Positions 39,835 to 50,962 of a stretch of DNA of 64,000 nucleotides are shown piece by piece. Origin of the DNA: Siderastrea siderea (taxonomy: Eukaryota; Cnidaria; Anthozoa; Scleractinia; Rhizangiidae). The DNA lies in the NCBI GenBank assembly GCA_964030785.1, contig OZ034972.1, positions 13,773,231-13,837,230 of the forward strand, given 5' to 3'. The first letter of the stretch is position 1, and the number at the start of each line of letters is the position of its first letter. The position numbers and the translations under genes were made by a program. The notes under the pieces are model-generated. The model made no database searches. It had not been told where the DNA came from and worked only from the letters and a program-made list of their open reading frames with translations.

Positions 39835-40175
39835 ATAGACATTTCTTAATTTTTTTATTTTTTCAATCTGTACATAGCTTTCTTTTCAATTCTTTTAGTT
39901 TTTTATTTTTTCAAAATTGTACATAGCCTTTTTCAATTTTTATTTTTTCAAATTGTAGATAGCTTTTTTTCCAATTGTAAATAGGTGCGCCCCACCCCGC
40001 GTGGCAAAGAACACAGACCACCATTTGTAAAAAAACATCAACTCTTTTTTTAATTAAAAAATAAAAAACTGACATCACTGAGTTTGCACGTTCATCATAA
40101 ATAAATGTCTCTTGACGCACAGTAGCCTTGACTCACAATAATCTCAACAGGAATAAACAAAATGTTCAAGTCTAT
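39835..40175. terminator. Convergent A/T-rich 3' region
   Basis: Runs of tttttattttttcaa-type words repeat three times; AATAAA signals occur for the rightward gene near 40099 and 40152, and leftward equivalents lie among the T/A tracts. No gene supported. Confidence 0.5.
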
Positions 40176-40706
40176 TTACAGTTGTAACACACGCCGTACA
40201 CTCTCCATCGCTTCCCTCTCCATCTCTTCTAGGCGTTTGTATTCGTCCCTCCGTTCCTGCACCACCACTTTAAAAAAATAACTCAGGGCTCCCCAATCAT
40301 CGTCTCTGTGGACTCGGGGCATGTGCTCGCTCAAGTACTGGTCCAGTTCCTTAAATTGTGACAATGTCATTGGCCAATACCTCTCCATCGTCGTCCACGT
40401 CAAATGGTTCTTTATCCAGGGAATCACCCGACGGACCAATGCTTTGTTCAGAGATCGGACCGTCTCGGGATGAGGGCGTCCAACACCATTCTCCCCCTCC
40501 ACCAGGTACAACAAAAATAAACGAAGAAAGGCTGCCACACGATCTCTATTTAACCGACGCCATGTCTCCTGTCTCCTTTCATACATGCGCATGGTCTGGC
40601 GTTGGATGGGCGTCCTCTCCGGTCCCACTCTCCTCCTCAACGACTCTTCTCCTCCCACATTCACTACACTACACAAGGAACCCAATGGCCTTCTCGTTTC
40701 GGACAT
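40176..40706 (-). CDS. Unknown basic helical protein, 176 aa
   Basis: The frame opens with GTG at 40736; the first ATG is 40706. A TATATAAG box is at 40784-40791. Rich in Arg and Glu with long predicted helices (RVAAFLRLFLLYLVEG, KELDQYLSEHM, EYKRLEEMEREAMESVRRVL). No catalytic or metal motif. It diverges from the RING-like gene and shares its promoter region, so it is likely early. Confidence 0.55.
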   Translation of the reverse strand: MSETRRPLGSLCSVVNVGGEESLRRRVGPERTPIQRQTMRMYERRQETWRRLNRDRVAAFLRLFLLYLVEGENGVGRPHPETVRSLNKALVRRVIPWIKNHLTWTTMERYWPMTLSQFKELDQYLSEHMPRVHRDDDWGALSYFFKVVVQERRDEYKRLEEMEREAMESVRRVLQL

Positions 40707-40783
40707 TTTTTCCCGCACACCACAAACATAAGTCACTTAGGACCGGCTCAAAGCTAGGAATGGCGTCCTGTGGCCTCGCTTGA

Positions 40784-40931
40784 CTTATATACCCTGATTC
40801 GCGCAATGCACCATGGTCTATCTAAGGAGGGGGGAGGGGGGTCCCCCACCTCTTCCCCTCCCACAGCATGATGGGTCTTTCTCTCATTGGCCCCTTCCCT
40901 CCCACGTGACCCTTTTGTTTCTCTATAAAAA
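40784..40931. promoter_or_regulatory. Second copy of the PolB-type promoter cassette
   Basis: Rightward order: G/C tract (GGGGGGTCCCCC, about 40828-40847), catgatggg, ATTGG (40886-40890), CACGTG (40903-40908), TTTCTCTATAAAAA (TATA 40924-40931). It is the inverted counterpart of 25388-25560. Confidence 0.7.
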
Positions 40932-41002
40932 AACACCACCTTCCCCATGTCATGTTACAATCCCTGGATGATCCAGGCCTCAGTTCAGAAGCCCAACAAG
41001 TG

Positions 41003-41848
41003 ATGGCTCAACCCAAACCATGTCTGATGTGTCAGAAACCTGTCACCAAACAAACCATTTTGATGTGCTGCGAACAACCCTGTCATCTAACCTGTGCCAC
41101 CCTGTGGGGAAAAAAAAGTACCGATCCTGACTGTGGTTGCTTTAGATGTGAACAAGGAACTAGCATCCCAGTCCTTGAAATCCTCCATGAAGAATGGAAA
41201 AAAGACCCCCAATTTGTGAAAGAAGTCAAACGTAACTGGTACCAGCATACTTATCGGGGAATCACACATCACCGCTATCCCCTCTGGTATGGTATCGGTT
41301 ATCAATTGAAGTGCGGTGAACCCATATGTTTGGGAGGCGTCCAAGGGTTCTGGGGAAAACACCAACTCAGGTATTCCTCATATCAAGAAATCCAGTTTCT
41401 TGGCCAGACCCCAAGCGAAGTCATTTCAAGGATGAAACAACTGAATCCTTTCCCCACCGTCCCGTGTGTCGTCTGTCAGGAAAGTGTCAGCAATCAAATC
41501 ATATTGATCTGCTGCCAATCCCACTGTCATGTAGCCTGTGCTGACAACTGGAGAAAGAATCCTCATCTAATCACCAAATGTGTTTACATCCGACAAGGCC
41601 ATTCCACCACAGTCATTGAAATCCTCAATTACGATTGGAAAGAAGACCCCCAATTTGTGAAAGAAGTCAATCGTATCTGGAATGGTCATCTGTGGTATGG
41701 TATTTGTCATACAGGCACCGGAGCCGTTCAAGGATTCTGGGGAAAAATCTTCAAGAATCCGGATACAATCAGCAACATACCCCATTTTCTTGGCCACACC
41801 CCAAGCGAAGTCCTTTCACACATGAAGAACATTTTGAGTTCTCAGTAA
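41003..41848 (+). CDS. Duplicated RING-like zinc protein, 281 aa
   Basis: The open frame starts with ATG at 40952, only 28 bases after the TATA box and possibly upstream of the mRNA start; the next in-frame ATG at 41003 is preferred. Two ~140-residue repeats each hold C-x2-C ... CC...CH...C (CLMCQKPV, MCCEQPCHLTC; CVVCQESV, ICCQSHCHVAC), then EILHEEWKKDPQFVKEV / EILNYDWKEDPQFVKEV, VQGFWGK and FLG.TPSEV. RING/treble-clef folds often act as ubiquitin ligases; that is inferred. The downstream AATAAA (41879-41884) lies in the terminal repeat. Confidence 0.7.
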   Translation: MAQPKPCLMCQKPVTKQTILMCCEQPCHLTCATLWGKKSTDPDCGCFRCEQGTSIPVLEILHEEWKKDPQFVKEVKRNWYQHTYRGITHHRYPLWYGIGYQLKCGEPICLGGVQGFWGKHQLRYSSYQEIQFLGQTPSEVISRMKQLNPFPTVPCVVCQESVSNQIILICCQSHCHVACADNWRKNPHLITKCVYIRQGHSTTVIEILNYDWKEDPQFVKEVNRIWNGHLWYGICHTGTGAVQGFWGKIFKNPDTISNIPHFLGHTPSEVLSHMKNILSSQ

Positions 41849-41858
41849 GGACACCATG

Positions 41859-42245
41859 TTTGTAAACAAACGTATAACAATAAAACGTGATTTATTCATT
41901 TTGTGTGGTTTTCACTCCAAGGGTTACCCCCATTCCCAAAATTGGACTTTGGACTTGACGCCCGCGTTTTCTCAGCGGTTTTACTTCCCCTTGAGCCCAC
42001 GATCCTTTTTTCACATTGCTCAGCGGTTTCCCATTCAAAAACACGTGACTTCCGGTTGCATGAGCCCACGATCCTTTTTTCCCATTGCTCAGCGGTTTCC
42101 CATTCAAAAACACGTGACTTCCGGTTGCATGAGCCCACGATCCTTTTTTCCCACTGGTCAGCGGTTTCCCATTCCACTTCCGGTGATGACGTCACTCGAC
42201 CAATCAGAAGCCAGGAAATTACCCATACGAGCGTAATGTACTACT
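41859..42245 (-). repeat. Right terminal inverted repeat, 387 bp
   Basis: Inverted match to 20637-20955 with one more ~69-base tandem unit (ggatcgtgggctcatgcaac ... cgtgtttttgaat). Contains CRE TGACGTCA (42187-42194), CCAAT (42200-42204), CACGTG words and ETS-type sites. Confidence 0.93.
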
Positions 42246-42251
42246 GAGGCT
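42246..42251 (+). repeat. Target site duplication GAGGCT (right)
   Basis: Identical to 20631-20636. Confidence 0.9.
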
Positions 42252-42269
42252 TTCAAACAAAGGAAAACA

Positions 42270-42333
42270 ATGCCTCATTAGTATGCTCTACATAGAACTA
42301 CTAATGAATGCAGAAATTCTCTGCATGTGAATA
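42270..42333. repeat. Right arm of the hairpin element hosting the Maverick
   Basis: gcctcattagtatgctctac and following bases are the inverse complement of the sequence left of the Maverick. Confidence 0.6.
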
Positions 42334-42339
42334 CTTTTT

Positions 42340-43022
42340 TTACCCCACAATTTCCCTGTGCTTCAAAGCCCCCGCCACTTTAATTTACATAATTTAAGAC
42401 AGTTTATGGAATATAGAGCATCGAAATGCTGGACACCGATTAGCTGACTGGGTGTGACCATGTTCTAAGAATTGAAATATGTCATGTCGTTAACATATGT
42501 AATGTCTAGTTTTGTTAAAATTTTTTCTGTTTGCCTTTAATTTGTTTGTTCCAGGGTCATTGGGAAGAAACGTTTCATCGCTTTTGTTCTTTGTATAAAT
42601 AAAACCTTTATTTATTTACCTTGTGGTCTGGACCTTGACCTCTACGTTGTCCTTGTTGCATTGCGGATCATTTTGGCAAAAGATAGGAGGAACATAAGGT
42701 TGCTTAAGCAAGGAAATGAAGTTATCCTTGATAGCGTCAATGACGTTGGGATCATTTACCTCACCATTGAAGAAGTACAGGTAATAAGACAACTTCATTC
42801 CAGAGAACGAAGAGGAGTTCGAATTGGCTGCAAAAATAAACAAGGAAAAAAACAGACCTTACTCAGGGAATGACAAAATGCATTCTACTCTCTTTGTATG
42901 TTCTTTAGGAAAAATTCACGGCAAGGCTCAGTGTTCAGTCTGATATATCATATTGGTTTAAGCATGGCCACAAGCCTCTTTGAGCTTTCTTTATTACCAT
43001 AAATTATGAAGGGAAAAAACGC
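42340..43022. other. Host intergenic stretch
   Basis: Contains a phrase also found at 17245 (atgtaatgtctagttttgtt), probably a dispersed repeat. A short frame at 42661-42873 has no recognised domain. Confidence 0.4.
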
Positions 43023-44129
43023 TTAAGGTGGGTCGCGGCTATTTATTCGCGCAAAGGCTCCATTTTATAAATCAAATTTTCGGCAAGTAAGCTTTAACCG
43101 ATTTCAGTTATTTTTGGTATTCTGAGTAAGCAATGTTCAAATTCTACAAAACTTGAAATTTTGAGGCAAACGAAATAAACGATGAAGAGATAGGAGCGCT
43201 AGAAAAAACCTCCTTTTTTAAATCAACGCGAATATTTCCGTTAAACGAAGATAGATTTTTGCCTAATTAAGCTCAATAAGTTCAAAGACTTTTAGGTCGA
43301 CTGTGAGCAAGTCTCCACGAAATCGGCTGGATAGAAATTGCTGCACAGTTGATTGCTGAATTTTGGCTTCCAAATATTATGCTTGTGATTTTGTTTCAGC
43401 TGTTGCAAGAGCACTAACATAATACTAGGGTCGCACCCATTTTCTGAAAGCTTGACACTCCCTAAATCTTTGCTGAAAAATCAGAAAAAGTGGACAATTT
43501 TAGTGAAACCTACAAGAAAATGATGAACGGGATGTTTATAGTGCGTAATTTGTTTAACTCAAGATTTTCAATTTTCTTCGACTTGTGAAAAAACTACCGA
43601 TTTGTTTTCCCTTATTTCTAAGTATGATCAAATCTAGGATATATACAAACTACCTCACCTGGTTTCAGTCGTGTAGCATCGACGAAACCTGGCGAATTTG
43701 GCTCGTCAAGTTGGCTACTTCACGTCTTCCATATTAGAAACGCTTGGAAAACCCTCGTGTTCGCGTAAATTATTCAAACATGAAACTAACAAAACACAAT
43801 GAAACTAACAAAAATACTTTGGAGTCTTTTATTATACAACTATGATGTAATTAATTTTCAACTGAAAATGATACATACATACATACCGCGTTCTGCGATT
43901 TATTAGCCACTTGGGAATCATAGTTCATCGACAATAAAACTAACAAAATAATTTGGAGTCTTTTATTATACAACTATGATGTAATTAATTTTCAACTGAA
44001 AATGATACAAATTATTTTCAATGTTTGGGGAATTATGTATAAAATTATGGATGTTATAAGAGATTTGTTTCGTGGAAAGTTGTACAATATATGTATCTTC
44101 ACATATTCAAACATAGAAATAGTAGGGAA

Positions 44130-45302
44130 TCACGGTCCTTTCTTGAGGGAAAAGACGATCTTTGCTAGACTGTCCGCGCTGTTCGTCACTCTAGGACTTT
44201 CCTGGCCTGCATCAGCTAGTAATGCAACCACCGCTCTTGTGTTCAAACTTTCATGCACCTTCGCAAGAACAGGGTATGATAGACGTGCTTTGGCCATTTT
44301 GTCTACCATATACTTTGACAAGACCGAGTCGAGTTTCCCGTGGAATGTCATTGATCGTTTTCGACTCTCGTCCTTATCCTTCAGATCCTTCACTGCTTCT
44401 GTGTTGTGAACGGTATTGCTTTTAGTGGCCGCCAGACACTTTCCCAATCTCCCCTCTAGCATGATCTCTTGCAGAGCGTTTGAATCACCAAGAGCGTCAT
44501 GGGCATTGAAAGAATTCCCCGTAACCTCTTGAAAGATAGCTCCGAGGGCTTTTGACTTGGAAAGCCGTGGCTCTTTTCTGATGAATGGCAGGCTGTCTGC
44601 AAAATAAATTAGGGTGTTCATTGCCCTAGACAGGGCAAGCTCACATGTCGACAGCTGTCGTAACAGAATAGGAGTATCAAAGACTCTGGCATTATGGCCA
44701 ATGAGTACGCAAGCGTGCTGATTGCGAATAGAATCCAGGAAATCCAGAAATTCAGAAAAGGCCTCGTCTTTCCTAGTACTTGAAAGGAGCACTCCACTTT
44801 TTGAGAGACAACTTTCTTCTCGCGCATTATAGGCAACGGTTATGCCATGAACAGCGGTTGCATTCGAAGCAATTGATTTGTTTGGAATGACGTATTTGTC
44901 TAAGAACGACTTCTTGCAAACTGCCCCCAGTTGGACGATCGCACAGTTTCTGGACCTGCTTGAAGTCTCTAAATCAAAAAAGAACACTTCCGTATCCGAT
45001 GGGGGCGTCTCTGTTGGCATGGAAGGTTCTGGATCTGGAAGAGATGCTATGTCCAGGGTCTCCTGGACATCTTTTGACTGGATATTACCAAGAAGATCTG
45101 CTATCTCGTCTTCTAGTGAGCTGAGGTCTGTAATGATTCCAGACGTATAGGTTAGACCTTCCGCCTTTTCTTTCGTCTTTCCCTTCGCCCGACGAACGAG
45201 TTGTAACTTCTTTCTTTGGTGCTTGAAAATCCTTCTGGATGCTTGAAAATCCTTCCGCTGTTTGTAAAGTGATTGCTTGGAAGTTAGGCGCGTAACATAA
45301 CT
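44130..45302 (-). CDS. DEDDh 3'-5' exonuclease carried by the transposon
   Basis: From the ATG at 45020 it encodes 296 residues; the same frame is open back to the TAA at 45303 and that upstream part reads like a transposase C-terminus (QSLYKQRKDF, GLTYTSGI). DEDDh motifs: FFFDLE (D16, E18 from the ATG), GHNARVFD (D115), AHDALGD (H174, D179). Such nucleases degrade DNA or RNA from the 3' end (TREX/DnaQ class). The original product was probably a transposase-exonuclease fusion. The open, motif-complete state suggests slower decay than the transposase part. Confidence 0.75.
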   Translation of the reverse strand, partial: SYVTRLTSKQSLYKQRKDFQASRRIFKHQRKKLQLVRRAKGKTKEKAEGLTYTSGIITDLSSLEDEIADLLGNIQSKDVQETLDIASLPDPEPSMPTETPPSDTEVFFFDLETSSRSRNCAIVQLGAVCKKSFLDKYVIPNKSIASNATAVHGITVAYNAREESCLSKSGVLLSSTRKDEAFSEFLDFLDSIRNQHACVLIGHNARVFDTPILLRQLSTCELALSRAMNTLIYFADSLPFIRKEPRLSKSKALGAIFQEVTGNSFNAHDALGDSNALQEIMLEGRLGKCLAATKSNTVHNTEAVKDLKDKDESRKRSMTFHGKLDSVLSKYMVDKMAKARLSYPVLAKVHESLNTRAVVALLADAGQESPRVTNSADSLAKIVFSLKKGP

Positions 45303-47520
45303 TTAGCACGCAGTACCGCTTTTGATCCCCATTTCGTTCATGACACTCGCAATATACCCATATCCTAGAAATGACAAATTTTCACTAGTAAGTTGTACAG
45401 CAATATTGTTGTTTATGTTACATGACCACGCCAGAACGGTAAGATGGAACTGAATCAAGGAGGGCAATAGCTTACTTAGAAAGAAACAAATTGAAAAATA
45501 AAGAATTTTTTATTCACATTTTTTTTTACATTCACTTACAGATGTCATTCCCCATGGCATAATTGGTGTTTTTTCTTTTAGTTGTCCAAATGATGAGCTG
45601 ATAACCTTTTTATTACCTTACAAGATTAACTTCTGAACACCTTTTTAAGATTCTTGAATGTCTGGTTATATTCTTAAATTTATAATAATAATAATAATAA
45701 TTATTATTATTGTTATTCATTATTATCATTATCATTATCTTTATCTTTATCATTATCATTGTCATTGTCATTACTATTATTATTATTATTAATTATTATA
45801 ATCATTATCATTATCATTATCATTGTGATTGTCATTGCTATTATTATTATTATTATTATTATTATTACTTTCGTTTATTTGTGCAACTCCAGCGGCAACC
45901 CTGAAGTCGTTGCTTGCGCTTCCCTCGTAGTATCTTATTTTCAAAGATTTGGAGCCAATGACACTGCGCATTCATTTATTTGTGAGGATGACAGTGAAGC
46001 AATCTTTTTTAGCATTTCTGGTGTGCTGTACTTCTCAACTATATCGGTCAAACAGTTCCGTAGAGCTGCACCCTGAAGATTCTTGCCGTTGGGTAGGCCG
46101 ATATGCTTGTAGCCGACAGGGTCTTTGTGGTAACCGCACCATTTCTCGTTACATTGGGTGTGGTCTCCGAAAGCATGTGGAACAATGGCTTCTAAGGCGT
46201 GCTTCAGACCTGCCTCATCGTTCTTGCTCTGGTAAAGTGCATACGTGAAGCACTTTCAAGGTAGGAAATCACCGAGTCTGATAGCGTTGTAGTGTTTCCA
46301 CCTTTCGCTGTCTTGATCTGAGATTTGGCTTTGTAGAGGTCGCCACCAAAAGCTCTCTTTATATGGGTGAAGTCTGCATGCTTATCAATGTCCTAATCTG
46401 AAAACAAAACAAACAAAAAAACTAAACTACAGTTGTACAATTATACAAAAATTAGTGCAAATGTAACGTTAGAAAGGTCACATTTCTTACTGGGAAAGGG
46501 TCGTTTGTTGTGGTTGTTTTTGTTTTTTTTTGGTGGGGGATATAAAGTGTTTATTCCAAAGACAATTTTGCTCCTTACATTTGTTTGCGTACCTGCATTT
46601 TGTCTCACGTGAGAAATTGTGGTGCTGTCCTCATCCCCAATGAAGGTATTGTAATGGACCCCATCTTTTTTAGCTCGTTCATAGATGTCCACTTCTGCTG
46701 CTGCTTCCATTGATTTTGAACTTCCTTCATGATTTATCCGACAATCGTGTTTTTGAGGCTCTTTCTCTTCTTTCGCGGCACTTTCGCAACTACGAGAAGC
46801 CGTGTTTTTGGTTTGATAGTAAACTATCTTTCCGGTACTTCTACCAACAGCTGTAACCTGTTCTGTCCTGGAATTTCTCGCGTTTCCTCTCTTCTGCCAT
46901 CCCATGTCGTATGAGATAGCAATATTCTGGCTCCCCTCTGTACTTTCTTTTTCCCTCTCCAGCCATTTCTTGCAGCTGTTTCTGGAAACTCGTTCAATTT
47001 GTTGCCCCACCCTTCTTTTTATGTTCTTTTATAACTTTGAATGAAGGTAATGTATATCCATAGGTGCGAGGAGATGCTCGAGATGTGTATGTCCTTTGAC
47101 AGAATGGATAGTTCCCAAAACACAACGTTCATTCAATTTCATTCTTTTTGGGCCTCGTTTGTTTTCGTCTTCATGAATTTCGTCAGTGCAAACCTCGTTT
47201 ATCACATTGCACTCGTTGCATTCGATTTTCATATTGAATCCTAGCCCAGATCTTTTTTCGCTCACAACGTTTTGGAGATGTAGTGGACCCTTCTGGCAAT
47301 TTGTACAGGATTCAAGTTGTTTACCAAGGTGGGTCCAGTTTACAATCCGATGCTGACAATTGGTTGATGATTCTAACTCAATGTCCTTCTTCAGTCGGCC
47401 CCTAGTTTTGGGTGGAGACAGTGTTAGTGATTTCGCAGAGCCCTCCACTTTCCTTTCTGAAGAAAAACGCTGTGCAAGAGAAGTTTTCTTCATTTTTTGC
47501 CTTTTTTTTCTTTCCTTCAT
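45303..47520 (-). pseudogene. Mutator/Kolobok-like transposase, decayed
   Basis: Fragments in shifting frames: 47029-47520 with CxxC pairs (NCQ...CTNC, IECNECN); 46441-47010 with ISYDMGWQKRGN, HDCRINHEGSSKSMEA and GDEDSTT, a Mutator-like transposase core; about 46080-46250 with HTQCNEKWCGYH; 45870-45971 with ASNDFRVAAGVAQIN. An ATT microsatellite (45680-45870) interrupts it, and a TAA at 45303-45305 separates its C-terminal part from the exonuclease frame. Several frame breaks make it inactive as read. Confidence 0.65.
45680..45870. repeat. (ATT)n/(CATTAT)n microsatellite
   Basis: Triplet and hexamer A/T repeats, inserted in the transposase remnant. Confidence 0.9.
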
Positions 47521-48689
47521 CCTATCTCCATACGAAATGAGTCTTGAACCACCACTATCTGCCTGAGCGCTTGAGACATTTCTTTCTGTAATTCATTCGA
47601 CAAATTGAAATATTAGCCGACAAAGTGCACACATACATTTGGTATTAAAAACACAAAAAGTAGCCCATTTGACTCCAACTTACCATTTTTACTGCTTTCA
47701 ACATGATTCCCACTCCACTGTCGTAAATTATTCAGACATTTTGAATTGTAGTTTTTGTTTACTTACGATTTGCACTCACTGTTGTTGCAACAAATCGTTA
47801 CAGCAATTGCAAACGACAACAACACTCAACCATTAACATTTTGTTAAAATGCATGCCTTCCTCGTTATTGATGATTATATCGATGAACTATGATTCCCAA
47901 GTGGCTAATAAATCCCAGAACAATTTACGATTGAATAATTTACGCGAACACGAGGGTTGTCTAAGCGTTTCTAAAATGGAAGACGTGAAGTAGCCAACTT
48001 GACGAGCCAAATTCGCCAGGTTTCGTTGGTGCTACACGACTGAACACAGGTGAGGTAGTTTGTATATATCCTAGATTTGATCATTCTTAGAAATAAGGGA
48101 AAACAAATCGGTAGTTTTTTCACAAGTCGAAGAAAATTGAAAACCTTGAGTTAAACAAATTACGCACTATAAACATGCAGTTCATCAATTTCTTGTAGGT
48201 TTCACTAAAATTGTCCGATCTTTTCCGATTTTTCAGCAAAGATTTAGGGAGTCTCAAGCTTCCAGAAAATGGGTGCGACCCTAGCATTATGTTAGTACTC
48301 TTTCAATAGCTGAATCAAAATCACAAGCATAATATTTGGAAGCCAAAATTCAGCAATCAACTGTGCAGCAATTTCTATCCAGCCGATTTTGTGGAGACTT
48401 GCTCACAGTCGACCTTAAAGTCTTGGAACTTATTGAGCTTAACCAAACAAAAATCTCTCTTCGTTTAACGGAAATATTCGCGTTGATTTAAAAAAAGGAG
48501 CTTTTTTCTAGCGCTCCTATCTCTTCATCGTTTATTTCGTTTGCCTCAAAATTTCAAGTTTTGTAGAAATTGAACATTGCTTATTAAGAATACAAACATT
48601 ACTGAAATCGGTTAAAGCTTACTTGCCGAAAATTCGATTTATAAAATGAAGGCTTCGCGCGAATAAATAGCCGCGAGCCAGCTTAAGAA

Positions 48690-50470
48690 AACATAACTAT
48701 CTTTCAGAATGATAATTTTGGTTTCTGTACCAACTGCTCGTAAATCAAATTAATTTGATGCACTGTTTCATTCTCCAGACGAATCGTGTTTAAACGTCCG
48801 AACAAATGTTACAAAGGCTTTTAACTGAAGCTAATATCACTGACATGAAGGAAATACTGAAACTAGAATCCATATCTTAATCTTCTTTGATTGTGATCTA
48901 AAAGAACTATTCTTAACTGCTTCATTTAGATTGAAATCACCGTCGCTTGAAACTTGGTTAAAAATAAATTAGTGGATTGTTTGTTTACTGTATGTAAAAA
49001 AAGGGCGGACAGTCTGCCTTAAACACCTCAATTTTGATCTCTCCAGGCAAGGCGTCTGCACCACTTCAAGAAAAGGGCTGACTCCGCATTAGCAGGAGAA
49101 ATATTTAGAGCTGCCTTGCAGAGAGAACACTGTCGGTAAAGTAAGCGCGAAAACGTTTGGGTGCTTGCTCGCAAGTAAGGCCGCTTGATGCGAATCCAGC
49201 TCTGAGAGAGCCCAACAAAACCTCTGGATGAGCTCAACTTAAGAATAGCGCTTAGCATTCCAATGACGTCATCTAGTGCGCCAAGGAAATTCTGATGGAA
49301 GTCAGTGCTGCACGAATTCCTCCGCCTGCTCTGGAGAGGACGTGCAGTTCCACAGTCCTCTTACCCAAGCATGCATGCATCCAAAATAACTTTTCTCGAC
49401 AGCTTCATTGCGACATAAGTTGTTTTTGCTTGAATGGCTAAAAAATGATCTTGTTTGGTCTTGATTTTTGTATGTGGTTGTAACTTCTTTTTGTTCTACG
49501 GGGGATGTGACGTACCAAGTTAGGATCAATAAATCGCTTGCTTGCAATTGTTATAGTGCCTGTTATTTTATTTTCAAAGGAAAAGGAAAATACGCAGAAT
49601 TTTAAAGCATAAGCCTTGCGTTGTGGTCGATGAATAGAGTTGAGAAAAAACAACCTCTTATTTTGCAGTTGCCACAGGAGTCTCGGAGTGCAAAGTTGGT
49701 TTTGGACCAGTGGCGTGGTTACCACGGCAGCTTAAAGCAAACGACCTCAATAAAGAATCTTTTTTGGCACCCACCTAAACCTAAAGACTGATTTGCATGT
49801 AAAGTTTGAAAATTAAATGTGACGTGTTGTATCGATCTATACCCTTTATTTTGGAATATTCCGACAAGTAGATTACATCCTGACAGACTGCAATTCCTTA
49901 ACTTTGAAAGTGTTCCTGGATTCCGAGACATAATTCCGCAATAGACTTCAGAGATCCTTTCCGTGTTCGAGCGAAAATCCAGTTCACCTCGTGTCTTCTT
50001 GAGGTGTCAATGAATGAAAAAATAAGATCGGGTGAGTTGTACTAGTTTCCAGTTTCTGCTCGTTTATAACATGATGGATAACTCCCGGAAAATAAGCTAA
50101 TAAATTAAAAACATTTTTACCCTGGCCTATTTTATTTAAAACTGTGGAGAGGAAGTGGAGTGGGAGCTGCATGAGTTGTTAGTTGTGAAGGGTAACTGGA
50201 CTCATGACATCAAGGATAACTTAGTTTCAAAATTGTTTTTGCTTTCTGAATTTCAACTTGTTGTAGCCAAGTTTTCTTTGAAAGATTCATAATTTTTGCA
50301 AAAGCCGTACCCTTTCGTGAGAATTAAACGTACTTGATGTTTAAAATTTCTCTTGGGGTGAAGTTTGACTGCAATGATAATATTGGACAGTTTTATTATA
50401 AAACTGTTATTCATAATTTACTTTCATAATTCAAACAAGTGAGATAATAGTGCAATAACCATCATAATCT
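48690..50470 (-). other. Non-coding stretch, likely 3' intron or downstream DNA
   Basis: No exon with acceptable splice sites recognised; short frames show no domain. Confidence 0.35.
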
Positions 50471-50473
50471 TAC

Positions 50474-50686
50474 CTGAGCAGTCTGGCCATGGAAGCGTTC
50501 GCTCGTAAAGCAATGACGGTAAAGAATAATACTGCCATTTACCAGCGCTACAAAAGTACAGCAACGGAGGATTAAAGACAAAGTCTGACCCATTTTTGCA
50601 CATCACAGCACAAATGGGGTCCGAGCCAACCTTCCGACAGGCCAGGGCTCCGTTTTGGGGGGCAGAATACAGAGTACAACTTTTTT
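50474..50686 (-). CDS. Sushi (CCP) exon of a host extracellular gene
   Basis: 213-bp exon with acceptor TTCTTCCCAG and donor CAG|GTAAGA, phase 1 at both ends, as usual for sushi modules. Encodes ~71 residues with the CCP layout: SCTLYSAPQNGALACRK, VMCKNGSDF, YFCSAGKWQ and WPDCSG, the expected four or more Cys and a Trp. Together with the HYR exons upstream it suggests an SVEP1- or hyalin-type secreted or cell-surface protein. Confidence 0.8.
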
Positions 50687-50839
50687 CTGGGAAGAAACAA
50701 AATGAAGTAAAATAATTATTCAAAATAATATATGTTTATATATTTATTATAGCAGTTGCTTTTAAAACCTCACCTATCAAGCTTAGGATGTGTCTTATGG
50801 GAGCCAACCGTTTCACACTCAACCAGTCTTGGTTGTCTC

Positions 50840-50962
50840 AGTCCTGTTGCCACGACTCACCTCACCCCATCCTACCAAAGGGGCTAAAACCTGGGGGAAG
50901 GCTCGGAACCTCATCCAGGGTTGAGCCCCTTTAGAAGGGTAGGGTGAGGAGAGTCCTGATCA
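50840..50962. repeat. Hairpin element
   Basis: ctcaccccatcctaccaaag and its imperfect complement (ctttagaagggtagggtgag) flank a short loop; MITE-like, in the intron. Confidence 0.55.

Larger units (their letters stand above)
20637..42245. mobile_element. Maverick/Polinton (adintovirus-like) element, 21,609 bp
   Basis: Seen: long terminal inverted repeats beginning AGTAGTACATTACGCTCG, exact 6-bp duplication GAGGCT, and inside them polymerase B, integrase, packaging ATPase, adenain-type protease and capsid genes. That gene set defines the self-synthesising Maverick/Polinton class, whose animal members are also described as adintoviruses. About 26 genes are packed with little or no spacing; most of the 27.3-38.9 kb block reads leftward. 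All frames except the polymerase are open and the two repeats differ by only a handful of bases plus one repeat unit, so the insertion is young. Whether it is a provirus able to form virions cannot be told from sequence. Confidence 0.96.
43027..48682 (-). mobile_element. Kolobok-like DNA transposon, 5.66 kb
   Basis: Flanked by TTAA (43023-43026 and 48683-48686). Inverted repeats of roughly 0.8-0.9 kb (43027-43933 and 47879-48682) start GGTGGGTCGCGG / GCTGGCTCGCGG and continue GCTATTTATTCGCGC. The left repeat carries a duplicated ~60-base insert (cttttattatacaactatga at about 43827 and 43960). Inside, leftward: decayed transposase, then an intact exonuclease frame. TTAA target sites suit Kolobok or piggyBac; the transposase text favours the Kolobok/Mutator-like group. 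Confidence 0.75.

Noticed and set aside
41892..42247. Open frames across the right terminal repeat
   Set aside because: Produced by the 69-bp tandem unit being a multiple of three; no domain and present on both strands.
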